Shown here piece by piece: positions 34,490 to 42,358 of a stretch of DNA of 64,000 bases (position 1 is the first letter of the stretch; each line of letters opens with the position of its first letter). Where the stretch lies: the NCBI RefSeq assembly GCF_026626705.1, contig NZ_JAPNKC010000001.1:4898001-4962000 (forward strand). The letters run 5' to 3'. Under the pieces are notes generated by a model. That model was not told the origin of the DNA and searched no databases. It was given only the letters and a program-made list of their open reading frames with translations. The translations under genes were made by a program, and so were the position numbers. The DNA comes from Pyxidicoccus sp. MSG2 (GTDB taxonomy: Bacteria; Myxococcota; Myxococcia; Myxococcales; Myxococcaceae).

Positions 34490-34997
34490 CGTGAGGCTGC
34501 TTAACGCACACGCCGCGTTACCGCAACCGACCCACCTCAATCCCAGGAGAAGCGGCCTGCCAACCGTTGCCGCGGAGACCGTCCACCGGGAAGCTGTCGT
34601 CCTCGACTGTCGGGAGTGCGGCGAGGCCTTCGCCGTCCACCGGCGCTGCCACAGGGGGCAGGCGTACAGCCGGCCGTGGTGCCGCTGGCTGAGTCGAGCC
34701 CGGATGACTCGCAGGGCTCGCACGAGGTTGCGACGCTCCGAGGTAGATGTTCGCCAGCCGAGGCGACGCTGGCGTGCTCGACGCCGAACACCTGCGGTCG
34801 CGGATTGACCGGCTCGAGCGCGGGAAGCGACACAGACAACGGGCCTCGAAGAGGGTGGCACGAACGATGACCCTCCAGGGCTTCGCGACATCGCCACCGA
34901 TTAGCCGCCGGGGTATGACGCTGCGCTCGTGCTCGCTCCAGACGGCAATGACGTGGAAGCGGTCTTCCGCGAGCGCTGAATCCCAGGAGTCACACAC
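34490..34997. other. Gene-poor region upstream of the metal operon
   Basis: 508 bp without an intact gene. It holds the decayed zinc-finger-like frame at 34590-34808 and presumably the promoters of the metal operon (minus) and of the EamA-type gene (plus). Base composition is slightly less G/C-rich than the flanking genes. Confidence 0.4.
34590..34808 (+). pseudogene. Degenerate small zinc-finger-like reading frame
   Basis: The frame reads LDCRECGEAFAVHRRC, HRGQAYSRPWCR and, further on, RQPRRRWRARRR ending at a stop. This layout (CxxC, H/C, a second Cys pair, Arg-rich tail) recalls a family of short Cys-rich proteins often found beside mobile elements in proteobacteria. Here the second knuckle is damaged (YSRPWC where two Cys are expected) and no good start is present. 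The link to a mobile element is inference from memory. Confidence 0.35.
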
Positions 34998-35414
34998 ATG
35001 ACGTGGTGGATCTACGCCCTGGCTTCCGCGGGTTTCGCCGCACTGACCGCCATTCTCGGAAAGGTGGGCGTGGAGGGCGTGCCTTCCACGCTCGCCACCG
35101 CCCTGCGCACGGTGGTGGTGCTCGTCTTCGCCTGGACCCTCGCGCTGGCCCGGGGAGAGGGGGCCGCCCTTCCCACGCTCCGCCATCGCACGCTCCTCTT
35201 CCTCGCACTCTCCGGTGTGGCCACGGGCCTGTCCTGGCTCGCCTACTTCCGGGCGCTCCAGCTCGCTCCCGCCTCGCGGGTGGCTCCCATCGACAAGCTC
35301 AGCCTGGCCCTCACGCTCGTCCTGGCGTGGGGTCTGCTGGGAGAGCCCATGTCGTGGAAGCTCGTCGTGGGCGTGGGGATGATGGTCTGCGGCGCGCTGC
35401 TGACGCTGGCCTGA
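34998..35414 (+). CDS. EamA-family (DMT) small membrane transporter
   Basis: A 138-aa protein with about five transmembrane helices and a single EamA domain (WWIYALASAGFAALTAILGK at the start; a central SWLAYFRALQLAPASRV). This is the one-domain form of the drug/metabolite transporter fold, half the length of two-domain members, and probably works as a dimer. AGGAG lies 8 nt before the ATG. Substrate unknown. Confidence 0.9.
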   Translation: MTWWIYALASAGFAALTAILGKVGVEGVPSTLATALRTVVVLVFAWTLALARGEGAALPTLRHRTLLFLALSGVATGLSWLAYFRALQLAPASRVAPIDKLSLALTLVLAWGLLGEPMSWKLVVGVGMMVCGALLTLA

Positions 35415-35423
35415 CGGCCGGAG

Positions 35424-36869
35424 TCAGGCGCCGGGGCCGCCGCCCCGCGTCGGGCGCAGATGCACCGGAGGCCCCTCGGGCGAGGGGAGAATCCAGGCCT
35501 TGGGCCCCAGGCCGTCTTCCTCCTTTGCCAGGTCCACCGCCGGGTCCACCAGCGGCTCCGCCATCCGGCCGTTCAGGGACACCCGCACGTCGGCCCGTAC
35601 CTCCATGGGGTGGTGCGTGGTCGCCTCGAAGTCCCGGGCAATCCGGTGGGCCAGTTGCAGGATGAGGTCCGGCTGTACCGCCATCTCCCGCTCCTGCAAC
35701 CGCGTGAGGTACTGGCTGGGCGGAACGTGCCACTCGCGGCCGGTGACGCTGTCACGCACCATGAACGTCGCGCTCCCGTTCTTCTCCCGCGTCATCACCC
35801 GCCACGAGAAGCGCATCCCCTGCTCGTGCCAGAGCACGTTGCCGCCATACACGTGCGTACGCAGCGGCAGCGCGACCTGGAGGAACGCGTAGGCCAACGC
35901 CGCCCCCAGCGCCACCCGGCCCTTCCAACCCGGCGCCGCCGGGAGCGCCCCTGCGCCTGCCGTGAAAGGACGCACGGCGGCGGGAAGCCGCCGCACCCGG
36001 GCGACGAGCGCGCGCGGCCACGACGGGTCGAAGAACACCAGCGCCGCCGTCACCATGATGAAGGGGAACATCCCGATGGGGAACAGCACGAACGTCACCG
36101 CGTGGAAGCCCAGCACCACGACGTACGCGAACGGCCGCGTGCGGCGCCACAGCAGGAACAGCACGATGGTGCTGTCGAACAGCATCCCGCTCCAGGCCGC
36201 CGCGTACGCCACCCAGCGCTGCTCCAGCAGCGGCCCCACCCACGGAAGCCCCGTGCGCGCGGCCAGCCAGATGTTGAGCGGCTGCGCGTGCACCAGCCAG
36301 TCCGTGGTGACCTTCGCCAGCCCCGCGAACACGTAGACGACCGACACCTGGAAGCGCAGCAGCACCGTGCACCACGCGGGCAGCCAGTCCCGCCGGAGCG
36401 CCGGCCTGCGCCACGCGTCCACGGAGAAGGCCCGGTGCGCAGGCACGAAGCACATCAGCGCCAGCAGCAGGCTCACCAGGTAGTAGTGGTTGAGGTAGTT
36501 CGTCACGTCGAGCAACTGCACGTAGGCGAACACCGCGAACAGCAGCACCACCGTCACCCGGTAGAACAACCCCACCATCAACAGCGCGCCCAGCACGCCC
36601 AGGGCCACGAAGAGCGCGGGCATCCACGGGCCGGGGAGGACGGGCACCCAACCGAACCCCCAATAGGAGAAGCGGAACCGGGGCTGAGCGAACAGCACGC
36701 CCACCCAGCCGTAGGCCAGGAAGCGCACCGCCGACACGGTGATGAGCAGCCCCAGCGCCACCCGGAACGCCGCCAGCGCGGCGATGTCCCGGGGCGCCAG
36801 CAGCCACGCCCACAGCCATGCCATGGGACGCGGGGACGTCCCGCCCCCACCGCCGGCCACGTCAGTCAT
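35424..36869 (-). CDS. HTTM (vitamin K carboxylase-like) membrane protein
   Basis: A 481-aa polytopic membrane protein with the HTTM domain, related to the membrane part of vitamin K-dependent gamma-carboxylase (DIAALAAFRVALGLL; LDVTNYLNHYYLVSLL; LLRFQVSVVYVFAGLAKV), and a ~150-residue C-terminal soluble part. It overlaps the imelysin gene by 8 bp and so is probably iron-regulated with it. HTTM proteins near imelysin genes suggest an iron-linked envelope role; the reaction is not known. Confidence 0.88.
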   Translation of the reverse strand: MTDVAGGGGGTSPRPMAWLWAWLLAPRDIAALAAFRVALGLLITVSAVRFLAYGWVGVLFAQPRFRFSYWGFGWVPVLPGPWMPALFVALGVLGALLMVGLFYRVTVVLLFAVFAYVQLLDVTNYLNHYYLVSLLLALMCFVPAHRAFSVDAWRRPALRRDWLPAWCTVLLRFQVSVVYVFAGLAKVTTDWLVHAQPLNIWLAARTGLPWVGPLLEQRWVAYAAAWSGMLFDSTIVLFLLWRRTRPFAYVVVLGFHAVTFVLFPIGMFPFIMVTAALVFFDPSWPRALVARVRRLPAAVRPFTAGAGALPAAPGWKGRVALGAALAYAFLQVALPLRTHVYGGNVLWHEQGMRFSWRVMTREKNGSATFMVRDSVTGREWHVPPSQYLTRLQEREMAVQPDLILQLAHRIARDFEATTHHPMEVRADVRVSLNGRMAEPLVDPAVDLAKEEDGLGPKAWILPSPEGPPVHLRPTRGGGPGA

Positions 36870-38085
36870 TGTCTCCCTCGAGGCCCGCGGGCGGCTCCAG
36901 GTCCAGCGTGGTGATGAAGTCCGTCTTCAGCAGGTCCGTGATGCCCTTGAAGTCGTTGTAGACCGCCTGCACGGACGCCTTGTCCTGCACCAGCGCCTGC
37001 TTGAGGTCGTCCTCCTCCACCGCGACCAGCGCCGCGTCGGCCTCCACCACCTCCTTGCGCAGCCGCGTGGCCACCGCTTCCGCGCCCGCCGCCACCAGCA
37101 CGTCGTCGAAGCCCGGGCCGGTGAAGTCCGGACCGCAGCCGTCCACGATGCGCCGGAAGCCCACGAGGTTCTGACGCAGGTTCTGCTTCGAGCGGCCCGC
37201 GAACTGCGACTCCAGCAACTCCGGGCAGATGTCCGACGCGCAGTCGCGCAGCGCCAGCGGACGCGCCAGCTTCTGGTCCTTGCCCTCGCGCTCCACGTAG
37301 AAGAGCGCGTCGCTCATCGCGTTGAGCGCCACCTGCGTCGTCGGGAACACCGTGTTGCCCGAGCCCGCCGTCGCCAGCGTCTTCAGGAAGTTGCCGCCTT
37401 CCGGCGCCCACGCGTCCACCAGGGCCTGCGCGCGCATGCGCACGTCCGCCCCCACCACCGCCGCGTAGGCCCGCTTGCGCGCCGCCCGCTCGTCCGCGGA
37501 CAGCGCCGCCCACGTCCCCTGCGCCACGATGGCGGAGTTCGGTCCGCACGCCGTCTCCGCGCCCTCGTAGAAGAGCAGGTACTCCAGAGCGAGGAACCCG
37601 CGCCGCGTCACCAGGCTGGAGGAGAAGCTGGCCGACTCGTAGCCCTTGGAGACGAGCTGCTCCTCGATGGAGCACCGGTTGTAGAGCGGGAACGAATGGA
37701 TGTTGTCGCGGATCTCCGCGCCGCCCGGGCTGCTGCGCGGCGCCGCCGGCCCCACCTGCATCGCCTCCATCACCTGCCAGACGTCCATCGCCTCGTGGAA
37801 CGCCGTGCGCGCCGCCGCCTGGGCCGCCGCGTCCGGCGCGTCCCGCAGCGCCGCCGTCGCCGCCTGGAGCGCCGCGGCCCTGGGCAGGAAGTCCCGCGCC
37901 GTCCCCAGGATGCACTCGCCCGCCGCGCTCAACAGCTGCGCGCGCACGTCCGTGCCGTCCCCGGGGGGAGGATCCACCGGCTTGGGCTTGCTGTCGCTGC
38001 ACGCCACGCACAGCACCGCGGTGAATGCCAGGGCCCTCACTCCCAGCCATGAGGGCACTTCAGGACGGGCTTTGAAGACAGTCAT
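36862..38085 (-). CDS. Imelysin-family (iron-regulated) lipoprotein
   Basis: A 407-aa secreted lipoprotein (lipobox LCVAC, then SDSKPKP) of the imelysin / insulin-cleaving peptidase family, which functions in iron acquisition and not clearly as a peptidase. The helical imelysin fold covers ~50-395. The family GxHxxE motif appears as GFLALE, with Leu in place of His, as in the GLPALE-type branch. Several Fur-box-like palindromes lie in its upstream region, which supports iron regulation. The ATG at 38085 follows GAGGG. Confidence 0.85.
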   Translation of the reverse strand: MTVFKARPEVPSWLGVRALAFTAVLCVACSDSKPKPVDPPPGDGTDVRAQLLSAAGECILGTARDFLPRAAALQAATAALRDAPDAAAQAAARTAFHEAMDVWQVMEAMQVGPAAPRSSPGGAEIRDNIHSFPLYNRCSIEEQLVSKGYESASFSSSLVTRRGFLALEYLLFYEGAETACGPNSAIVAQGTWAALSADERAARKRAYAAVVGADVRMRAQALVDAWAPEGGNFLKTLATAGSGNTVFPTTQVALNAMSDALFYVEREGKDQKLARPLALRDCASDICPELLESQFAGRSKQNLRQNLVGFRRIVDGCGPDFTGPGFDDVLVAAGAEAVATRLRKEVVEADAALVAVEEDDLKQALVQDKASVQAVYNDFKGITDLLKTDFITTLDLEPPAGLEGDND

Positions 38086-38115
38086 GACCCTCGCAGTATC
38101 AATCCAACTTGAAAC

Positions 38116-38130
38116 TGACAATTATTATCG
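38116..38130. promoter_or_regulatory. Fur-box-like site (weak)
   Basis: TGACAATTATTATCG, an A/T-rich island just upstream of the imelysin start, resembles the GATAATGATAATC Fur pattern. Near-dyad only, so less certain than the three palindromes further along. Confidence 0.4.
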
Positions 38131-38199
38131 AAACCAGGGTGGCACCTTGACTTCGAGTGTTTCGCGGTCTACTCAGGCGCCGCGTTGCGAGTCTGAAAA

Positions 38200-38214
38200 T
38201 GAGAATCGTTCTCA
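38200..38214. promoter_or_regulatory. Fur-box-like palindrome 1
   Basis: TGAGAA-TCG-TTCTCA, a perfect dyad with 6-bp arms, matching the Fur-type TGAGAATnnTTCTCA theme. It lies between the divergent imelysin and delta-60 genes in unusually A/T-rich DNA. Confidence 0.7.
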
Positions 38215-38231
38215 TATTCGACCACCGTAGA

Positions 38232-38246
38232 TGAGAGCCATTCTCA
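38232..38246. promoter_or_regulatory. Fur-box-like palindrome 2
   Basis: TGAGA-GCCAT-TCTCA, a dyad with 5-bp arms and the same 15-bp length as palindrome 1, starting 32 bp after it (about three helical turns). Confidence 0.6.
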
Positions 38247-38263
38247 TGTGTGGTCACCAAAAA

Positions 38264-38277
38264 TGAGAACCCTCTCA
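38264..38277. promoter_or_regulatory. Fur-box-like palindrome 3
   Basis: TGAGA-ACCC-TCTCA, a 14-bp dyad starting 32 bp after palindrome 2. The regular 32-bp spacing of the three sites and their place before the delta-60 lipoprotein gene suggest cooperative repressor binding. Confidence 0.55.
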
Positions 38278-38309
38278 TATTCACTCATCACCCATCCCGA
38301 GGGTTGAAC

Positions 38310-39842
38310 ATGACGAATCAGAGAAAACACCGGAGCTTCGAGAAGCTGCTGACCAGCATGCTGGTCCTGGGGGTCGCCGTGACCTACCTGGGCGGATGTG
38401 GCGAGGACGAAGAGCCCACTCCCACGCCCGACGCGGGCACCCAGACGGACGCGGGCACCGACGCCGGCACCCAGACGGATGCGGGCACCGACGCCGGCAC
38501 GGATGCGGGCACCGACGCCGGCACCGTCACGCCGGACACGGACCTGGCGTTCGTGCGGCTCAACGCCAACGGCACGGTGGACAACAGCTTCGGCGCGAGC
38601 GGCAATGGCATCTCGCGGGTGAACCTGGGCACGGGCTCCGGCACGGTGCGTGACTCCATGTGGGGCATCAGCCGCGCCGCGCAGGACCGGCTGGTGGTGT
38701 TCGGCACCAAGAAGGCGGACGGCACCCGCACGGACACCGACCGCGTGGTCGCTCGCCTCACCGCCAACGGCGCGCTGGACGAGACCTTCAACGCGACCCC
38801 CGCCGCCAACGCGCGCAAGGGCTTCTACGCGCTGGACATCGGCGGCCTGGGTGACTCCGCGCGCCACGGCTTCGTGCAGGACGACGGTAAGATCATGTCC
38901 GCCGGTTACCTGCCCCAGCCCTCGGGCGTGGGCGCGCAGTCCTCCAACCGCATCGTGCTGCTGCGCCTGGACGAGGCGGGCACGCTGGACAACACCTTCG
39001 GCTCCAAGGGCGTGCTGAACTCGGCGCCGTTCGCCACGACCGACCCGACCAAGGAGTGGGGCGTCTCCGAGGCCTATGCCGCCGTCCGGCAGTCCACGGG
39101 CGCCTACGTCACCACCGGCTACGGCCGCGCGGCGGGCGTTTCGGGCACGACGGTGGACCTCATCTCGTTCCGCTACAGCGCGGCGGGCCTGCTCGACACG
39201 ACGTACGGAACGAACGGCTCGTTCATCCTGAACCTGGCCGGCGACAACGACCGCGGCCGTGACGCGGTGGCGCTGAAGGACGACCGCGTGTTCATGGTGG
39301 GCAGCGGGACCCCGACGGCTGGCAACATCGACGCCATGGCGGTGCTGCTGACGGCGAACGGCCAGCCCGCGACGGCGGACGGCTTCAACGAGGGCTTCAA
39401 GCTCTACTCCTTCGACCGTCCGGACGAGGCCTTCTTCGACGTGGCGAAGGCCGACGTGAACAGCGATGAGTACGTGGCGGCCGCAGGCTACCGTGCCGGT
39501 GGCGGACAGGACGACGACGCCGTGCTGCTCATCCGCAACGTGACGACGGGCGCGGAGTTCGTGGGCGCGGTGCCCTTCTCCGAGACGGAGAACGACCGCT
39601 TCTGGGGCGTGACGTTCGGCGCGGACAACAAGGTGTACGCGACGGGCTTCGTCACCGAGGGCGGTGACAACCGCTTCGCCATCGCGCGCTTCAACCTGGA
39701 TGGCTCGCGCGACACCACCTTCGGCACCGGTGGCATCGTCACGGTGAACGTCATCGCCGGCAAGCTGGACGAGGCCGCTCGCGGCGTCGCCGTGCAGTCC
39801 GACGGCAAGATCGTCATCGCGGGCGCCGCCGAAGCGCAGTAG
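38310..39842 (+). CDS. Delta-60 repeat lipoprotein, probably iron-regulated
   Basis: A 510-aa surface lipoprotein. Signal peptide MTNQRKHRSFEKLLTSMLV... ends at the lipobox LGGC; GAGGG precedes the ATG. A low-complexity linker of seven DAGT units (DAGTQT interspersed) is followed by delta-60 repeats (motifs such as LNANGTVDNSFG, LDEAGTLDNTFG and FNLDGSRDTTFG with DGKI between), which are predicted to form a beta-propeller. Divergent from imelysin and upstream of a TonB-dependent receptor in the same direction, with Fur-like sites before it, so a role in iron or haem capture is inferred. Confidence 0.85.
   Translation: MTNQRKHRSFEKLLTSMLVLGVAVTYLGGCGEDEEPTPTPDAGTQTDAGTDAGTQTDAGTDAGTDAGTDAGTVTPDTDLAFVRLNANGTVDNSFGASGNGISRVNLGTGSGTVRDSMWGISRAAQDRLVVFGTKKADGTRTDTDRVVARLTANGALDETFNATPAANARKGFYALDIGGLGDSARHGFVQDDGKIMSAGYLPQPSGVGAQSSNRIVLLRLDEAGTLDNTFGSKGVLNSAPFATTDPTKEWGVSEAYAAVRQSTGAYVTTGYGRAAGVSGTTVDLISFRYSAAGLLDTTYGTNGSFILNLAGDNDRGRDAVALKDDRVFMVGSGTPTAGNIDAMAVLLTANGQPATADGFNEGFKLYSFDRPDEAFFDVAKADVNSDEYVAAAGYRAGGGQDDDAVLLIRNVTTGAEFVGAVPFSETENDRFWGVTFGADNKVYATGFVTEGGDNRFAIARFNLDGSRDTTFGTGGIVTVNVIAGKLDEAARGVAVQSDGKIVIAGAAEAQ
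38430..38525 (+). repeat. Tandem 12-bp repeat coding for DAGT units
   Basis: 96 bp made of seven 12-bp units (consensus GACGCGGGCACC) and two 6-bp inserts (CAGACG). It codes for the flexible linker between lipid anchor and propeller. Such a repeat may vary in copy number between strains. Confidence 0.85.
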
Positions 39843-39961
39843 TCATTCACGCAGTCGCGGTCGGCGGCGGTCTTCCGAGACTGGCGGAGGGGTTCCACTC
39901 CTCCGCCGGTACGGTCGACCGCCGCATCTCTTCGCACGTTCCTCCGGGAGTCTTCGTCCTC

Positions 39962-42358
39962 ATGGGTGCACCGACCTGGGCAGTCGCCGTGGTTTCCTTC
40001 GTTGTCTCCTCGTCGGCCCCGGCCCAGACGCCGCCGACACCGCAGGAGGCCTCCCCGGCACCGGCCGAGGCTCCGCTGGCACCGCCCCCGGCCGCGTCCG
40101 AGCCCCCGGCCGCGGAGCCCGCGCCCGAGCCGGCCACCGCCGCGGAGCCGGCCGTCTCCGCCCCCGTCACCAGCCCCACGCCGTCAGAGCCCGCGAGGAT
40201 GGAGCCCGCCGTGGCGGGAGCCGCTCCGGCCGACGCGCCCCTCGACGGGACGCCGCCCGCCGACAACCGCCGCTTCGAGAGCGTCGTGGTGGGCACGTCC
40301 GAGGCGAAGACGAGCGGCTCCATCCACATCCTCAAGCCGGAGAAGCTCCAGCGCTACGAACTGGACGACCCCCAGGCCATCCTCCAGTCCGTGCCGGGCG
40401 TGTACGGCCGTGGCGAGGACGGCTTCGGCCTGCGGCCCAACCTGGGCCTGCGCGGCGTCAACCCGGACCGCAGCAAGAAGGTCACCCTGCTGGAGGACGG
40501 CATCCTCTTCGGGCCTGCGCCGTACTCCGCGCCCGCCGCGTACTACTTCCCCCTGATGACCCGCATGCAGTCGGTGCGCGTGCTCAAGGGCCCCTCCTCC
40601 GTGCAGCAGGGCCCGCAGACGGTGGGCGGCTCGGTGGACCTCATCACCCGGGACGTCCCCGCGCAGGAGTCGTTCGGCCTGGACGTCGCGGGTGGCCAGT
40701 ACCTCTACGGCAAGGCGCACGGCTTCTTCGGCGCCAGCACCGAGCGCGCGGGCTTCCTCATCGAGGGCATCCACCTGCGCAGCAACGGGTTCAAGGACAT
40801 CGACAACAGCGACAACTCCACCGGCTTCCACCGCAACGAGTGGATGGCCAAGGCGCGCTACCGGCTGGTGCCGGAGGGTGAGCTGCGCCAGACGCTCCAG
40901 CTCAAGCTGGGCTACTCCGACGAGGGCTCCAACGAGACGTACCTGGGCCTGTCGGACGCGGACTTCGCGGCGAACCCGCTGCGCCGCTACAAGGCCAGCG
41001 AGTTCGACCACATGCAGTGGCACCGCACCCAGGCGGTGCTCAGCCACGTGCTGGAGGGGCACGACATCGCGGTGACGACGTCGCTGTACCGCCAGGACCT
41101 GGACCGCACCTGGCGCAAGGTGAACAGCTTCCGGGGCGTGTCCATCTCCGACGTGCTCGCGGACCCCACGAGCGCGCGCAACGCCATCTACTACGGCGTG
41201 CTCACCGGGGAGCTGGACTCGTCCACGCCGGGAGAGACCATCCTCATCGGGCCCAACCACCGCGTCTTCGTCAACCAGGGCATCCAGAGCGTCGCCCGCT
41301 GGACGATGAAGACCGGCCCGCTGTCGCACAACGCCGAGTTCGGCGTGCGCTACCACTACGACAGCATCAACCGCCGCCACACGCAGGACGGCTACCTCAT
41401 GGTGGGCGGCGAGCTGGTCGCCGAGGGCGGCACCACCGAGGTCACCGCCGACAACAAGGACTCCACGCACGCGCTCGCGCTGCACGCGACGGACGCCATC
41501 GCCTGGGGTCCGCTGGTGGTGACGCCGGGCGTGCGCCTGGAGGTCATCCGCTCCAAGTCCGTGGACAAGATGGAGGGCACCACCCAGAACGGGTCGCTGG
41601 AGGCGCTGATGCCGGGCCTGGGCGTCTATGGCGCGCTCAACCCCGCGCTGGGACTGTTCGCCGGTGCCTACCGGGGCTTCTCCCCGCCCGCGCCGGGCCA
41701 GCCCGAGGCCGTGGGCCCGGAGAAGAGCGTCAACTACGAGGCCGGCGCACGCTGGTCGCGGCGCGGTGAGCGCTTCGAGGTGGTGGGCTTCTTCAACGAC
41801 TACTCCAACCTCACCGACGTCTGCACCTTCTCCAATGGCTGCCTCAACGAGAACCTGGACCGCCAGGTGGACGCGGGTGCGGCGCACATCTACGGCCTGG
41901 AGGCCTTCGCGGAGAAGACCTTCCGTCCGGGCGGCGGCCTCACCTTCCCGCTGACGGTGGCGTACACGTTCACCCGCACGAAGCTGCTGGAGGACTTCCG
42001 CTCGTCGGACCCGCAGTTCGGCAACGTGATGGCGGGGGACGAACTGCCATACGTGCCCCACCACCAGCTCTTCGCCTCCATTGGCGTGGAGGGCGCGCGC
42101 TGGGGCGCCTTCGTCAGCTCCACCTTCCTGGGCAGCATGCGCGAGGAGGCGGGCCAGGGAGAGATTCCCGAGGGCCTGAAGACGGGCGCCCTGCTGACAT
42201 TCGACGTGAATGCCAACTGGAACATCACCCGCTGGGGGCAGCTCTACGTGAGCGCTCGCAACATCCTGGACGAGGCCGTCATCGTCGGCCGCCGTCCGTA
42301 CGGCGCGCGCCCCAACGCGCCCCGCACGCTCATCGCCGGCTTCAAGGTCCAGCTCTAG
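39962..42358 (+). CDS. TonB-dependent outer-membrane receptor, FecA-like
   Basis: A 798-aa outer-membrane transporter for an iron chelate or similar ligand. Signal peptide to about residue 22 (SSAPAQ), then an ~80-residue Pro/Ala/Glu-rich linker, a plug domain (~105-225; [22 protein letters not shown], split, VRVLKGP) and a 22-strand beta-barrel ending KVQL. The plug resembles FecA-type receptors but there is no N-terminal signalling domain and no FecI/FecR pair nearby. It follows the delta-60 gene and faces the RND gene, overlapping it by 17 bp at the 3' end. Confidence 0.92.
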   Translation: MGAPTWAVAVVSFVVSSSAPAQTPPTPQEASPAPAEAPLAPPPAASEPPAAEPAPEPATAAEPAVSAPVTSPTPSEPARMEPAVAGAAPADAPLDGTPPADNRRFESVVVGTSEAKTSGSIHILKPEKLQRYELDDPQAILQSVPGVYGRGEDGFGLRPNLGLRGVNPDRSKKVTLLEDGILFGPAPYSAPAAYYFPLMTRMQSVRVLKGPSSVQQGPQTVGGSVDLITRDVPAQESFGLDVAGGQYLYGKAHGFFGASTERAGFLIEGIHLRSNGFKDIDNSDNSTGFHRNEWMAKARYRLVPEGELRQTLQLKLGYSDEGSNETYLGLSDADFAANPLRRYKASEFDHMQWHRTQAVLSHVLEGHDIAVTTSLYRQDLDRTWRKVNSFRGVSISDVLADPTSARNAIYYGVLTGELDSSTPGETILIGPNHRVFVNQGIQSVARWTMKTGPLSHNAEFGVRYHYDSINRRHTQDGYLMVGGELVAEGGTTEVTADNKDSTHALALHATDAIAWGPLVVTPGVRLEVIRSKSVDKMEGTTQNGSLEALMPGLGVYGALNPALGLFAGAYRGFSPPAPGQPEAVGPEKSVNYEAGARWSRRGERFEVVGFFNDYSNLTDVCTFSNGCLNENLDRQVDAGAAHIYGLEAFAEKTFRPGGGLTFPLTVAYTFTRTKLLEDFRSSDPQFGNVMAGDELPYVPHHQLFASIGVEGARWGAFVSSTFLGSMREEAGQGEIPEGLKTGALLTFDVNANWNITRWGQLYVSARNILDEAVIVGRRPYGARPNAPRTLIAGFKVQL

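Noticed and set aside
32600-34504. 634-codon plus-strand frame across czcC and its leader
   Set aside because: Antisense to the TolC-family channel and the small His/Cys-rich gene; no domain or ribosome binding site.
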